Source of the DNA: Alloacidobacterium dinghuense
Lineage (GTDB): Bacteria > Acidobacteriota > Terriglobia > Terriglobales > Acidobacteriaceae
Direction of reading: 5' to 3'
DNA: 64,000 bases
Assembly (NCBI RefSeq): GCF_014274465.1
Contig: NZ_CP060394.1
Coordinates: 372,001-436,000 of the forward strand
Shown here: positions 62,375 through 64,000 of the stretch, one piece after another
Layout: each line of letters begins with the position of its first letter
How positions within the stretch are numbered: the first letter of the stretch is position 1
Translations under genes and position numbers: made by a program
The notes under the pieces: model-generated
What the model saw: only the letters and a program-made list of their open reading frames with translations
What the model was told of the DNA's origin: nothing
Databases searched by the model: none

Positions 62375-63616
62375 TCACCGCACGCGAACTGTTGCTTCGA
62401 CTGACATGCCTGGACGGAGATCATGTTGCGGATCCTGGCCCTGATCGATGTGGACACGGATTGGAAAACGCTGCACGATCTTCACGTAATTGCCGCTTGC
62501 GTTTTCCGGCGGAAATAGGCTGAAGAGCGGCCCTGAAGCGCCGGCCATATCTTCAACTACTCCCTTGTAATCTCGTCCGAAGGTATCTACATGAATGGTC
62601 ACAGGCTGGCCTGGGCGCATGCGCCGCAGCTGGGTCTCCTTGAAGTTTGCTGTGATCCAGATGTCATCGACTGGAACGACTGTCAGAAGCGACTGGCCCG
62701 GCTGTACACGATGTCCCAATTCAACCGTCTTGTGACCGACGACTCCGCTGACGGGGGCATAGATTTTCGTATAGCTCAGGTTTAGCTCGGCTGTCCGTAC
62801 GTCCGCCCGAGCCTGGTCTAGCTCGCCTTGAGCGGACTCCAATTGCGCTCGCACGTCCGAAGCCTGTTGCGGCGCCGTGTGGGCGCTGGTCACTTGAGCC
62901 TCACGTTGGGCTACGAGGCTCCTGGCCTGCGCGATCTTTTGCCCGGCCGCTGCTACCGCTGCGCGGTCCGAATCGAGGCTCTGCGCGCTTGCAGTTGCGT
63001 CCGTCGCCCTCGCGTCATAGTAGGAGCGGGAGATTTCACGCTTTTCGGCAAGCGCCGCATAGCGAACACGGTCACGTTCGGCGCGGTCGGCGACAGCTTG
63101 GTCCTGCTGAACCCGGTGCTGAGCAGCGGTCAACTCCGCTTCAGCTGCGGCAACACTCGCGATCGCTTCCTGCCTTGCGGCCTCAGCAAGGTGCAGTTGG
63201 CTGTACGCGCTTGCGTCAGTAATGGGTACCTGCAGTTGCGACGCGTGCAGTTGTCCTTCCTTTGTTTCAAGAGTCGCCTTCGCGTGAGCGAGCGCAGCCT
63301 CATAATCCCGGGGATCGAGCTCAAGTAACAAGGTGCCAGCCGTAACGAAGCGGTCATTTTCGACGAGCGGATTAACGTAAGTCACGGTTCCGGTGATGCG
63401 CGTGCTGAGTTGCGCAAAATGCCCGTCGACTTGCGCATCGTCGGTGGATTCAAAATGACGGGCATACAACCAGTAGCCCAAGGCCCCGAGCAGGCCTACA
63501 GCAGCCAGAGCGATTACCCATACCTTCTTCGAGACTTTTCGGGTCGGCGCTGTTTCCTGTTTCTTGTTCGGTGAGGCGGTCGTCTCCATCTCCTCGAGTT
63601 TCACTGCTGTAGCCAT
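62375..63616 (-). CDS. EmrA/HlyD-type membrane fusion protein
   Basis: 413 residues from the ATG at 63616 (GGAGG six bases upstream). One membrane anchor (about 30-50; VWVIALAAVGLLGALGYWLY), then barrel-sandwich HFAQLSTRITGTVTYVNPLV, a long alpha-hairpin with Ala/Gln-rich heptads and the return strand SYTKIYAPVSGVVGHKTVEL. C-terminal beta-barrel VDDIWITANFKETQLRRMRP. It links the EmrB-type pump to the outer-membrane factor encoded upstream. Confidence 0.93.
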   Translation of the reverse strand: MATAVKLEEMETTASPNKKQETAPTRKVSKKVWVIALAAVGLLGALGYWLYARHFESTDDAQVDGHFAQLSTRITGTVTYVNPLVENDRFVTAGTLLLELDPRDYEAALAHAKATLETKEGQLHASQLQVPITDASAYSQLHLAEAARQEAIASVAAAEAELTAAQHRVQQDQAVADRAERDRVRYAALAEKREISRSYYDARATDATASAQSLDSDRAAVAAAGQKIAQARSLVAQREAQVTSAHTAPQQASDVRAQLESAQGELDQARADVRTAELNLSYTKIYAPVSGVVGHKTVELGHRVQPGQSLLTVVPVDDIWITANFKETQLRRMRPGQPVTIHVDTFGRDYKGVVEDMAGASGPLFSLFPPENASGNYVKIVQRFPIRVHIDQGQDPQHDLRPGMSVEATVRVR

Positions 63617-63656
63617 ATCTGCCTCCTTGTCGGCATTGCTGCGTAGTGGTTCGGAC

Positions 63657-64000
63657 TCACTGTTGTTTGAAGAAACCTGGCAGGCGGCTCTCAGCAGTGC
63701 CGAGTGCCCTGGCGAGCGCAATCTTCGCTACATTGAAAGAGAAAAGGCTCGCGATATAGTTCTCGTTGGCGGTTACCTGGGCTTCCTGCGCCTCGAGTAC
63801 CTCAAGGTAGTTTGTTACGCCACTGTTGTAGCGGTCTTCTGATTGTTCGAGTGCTTTTTGCGCAAGCCTCTGATTCGCCTGGGCAACTTTCACAGCCGAT
63901 TCAGAGGACTGAGCGTCCAGGCGAGCGACGCGAACATCGTAATCAGCTCGGCCTTGGAGGTCGCGGTACTCCGCGCGCCGCTGCGTCAATACGGCCTCGG
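63657..64000 (-). CDS. Outer membrane factor (TolC/NodT-like), C-terminal part, cut by window edge
   Basis: 114 codons remain, open to the window edge. The helical repeat AVKVAQANQRLAQKALEQSE, DRYNSGVTNYLEVLEAQEAQ and VAKIALARALGTAE is the second OEP domain of outer membrane factors. With the two genes downstream it completes an EmrAB-type tripartite efflux operon. Confidence 0.88.
   Translation of the reverse strand, partial: EAVLTQRRAEYRDLQGRADYDVRVARLDAQSSESAVKVAQANQRLAQKALEQSEDRYNSGVTNYLEVLEAQEAQVTANENYIASLFSFNVAKIALARALGTAESRLPGFFKQQ

Overview
The window looks like a chromosomal accessory region of an acidobacterium, most likely class Terriglobia (Edaphobacter, Granulicella or Terriglobus type). 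This rests on protein families I recognise rather than on a database search: Tat-exported GH127-like and Gfo/Idh/MocA proteins beside a DUF1080 hydrolase, Acidobacteria-style secreted small proteins, a VWFA-like protein, and a sigma-like protein family. GC content is moderate. There is no rRNA gene, no intact tRNA, no CRISPR array and no recognisable intact insertion sequence.

Layout. (1) 0-10.2 kb: a 5' fragment of a chemoreceptor-type sensor, then carbohydrate catabolism: GH127-like arabinofuranosidase, GH92 alpha-mannosidase, and a Gfo/Idh/MocA oxidoreductase - DUF1080 - SIS - MFS run that fits a 3-keto-glycoside and amino-sugar route. (2) 10.5-15.9 kb: an envelope-stress block, with a Spy/CpxP-like periplasmic protein divergent from an OmpR-type regulator and HAMP histidine kinase, plus small membrane proteins. 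(3) 15.9-25.4 kb: a decayed zone. It holds an orphan Fis-type HTH fragment, the 3' half of a tRNA-Glu, an SDR pseudogene, a frameshifted ECF sigma with an intact anti-sigma, a broken sigma-like gene, an intact panE-like gene, an intact DoxX/ECF sigma/anti-sigma operon, a broken DUF1223 gene, and a bufferin (copper-binding RiPP) operon whose maturase genes are fused by a deletion. (4) 26-31 kb: a large secreted protein of unknown function, a peroxiredoxin-like protein, DsbD and an HD hydrolase. (5) 31-36.2 kb: mostly remnants (AhpD-like, alpha/beta hydrolase, beta-propeller, MGMT, SRAP) around a lactonase-like propeller. (6) 36.5-47.2 kb: a TetR regulator, a methyltransferase, an NmrA-like reductase, an SDR, a DinB-like protein and an RND efflux operon. 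Four near-identical palindromes (TAGATGTT-N4-AACATCTA type) tie this region together. (7) 47.3-60.1 kb: four copies of a 109-111 bp divergent AhpD/AraC control region, each in a different state of decay, interspersed with AhpD-like, DUF417, FAD oxidoreductase, ECF sigma, AraC and secreted proteins. (8) 60.2-64 kb: a broken DUF2784 gene and an EmrAB-type efflux operon with its outer-membrane partner running off the window.

How it works together. The intact genes suggest a soil bacterium that degrades plant or fungal glycans and defends itself against oxidants, reactive electrophiles, toxic compounds and metals. The thiol proteins (AhpD-like, DsbD, peroxiredoxin), DoxX/DUF417 membrane proteins and efflux pumps share that theme. 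The most striking signals are regulatory and architectural: the shared TetR operator, the duplicated outer-membrane-factor 5' end that brackets an SDR gene, the fourfold AhpD/AraC control region, an AhpD/sigma-like chimeric gene, and the truncated bufferin operon beside a tRNA remnant. Many single-base frameshifts are present. Some could be sequencing errors, but the larger deletions and fusions cannot be.
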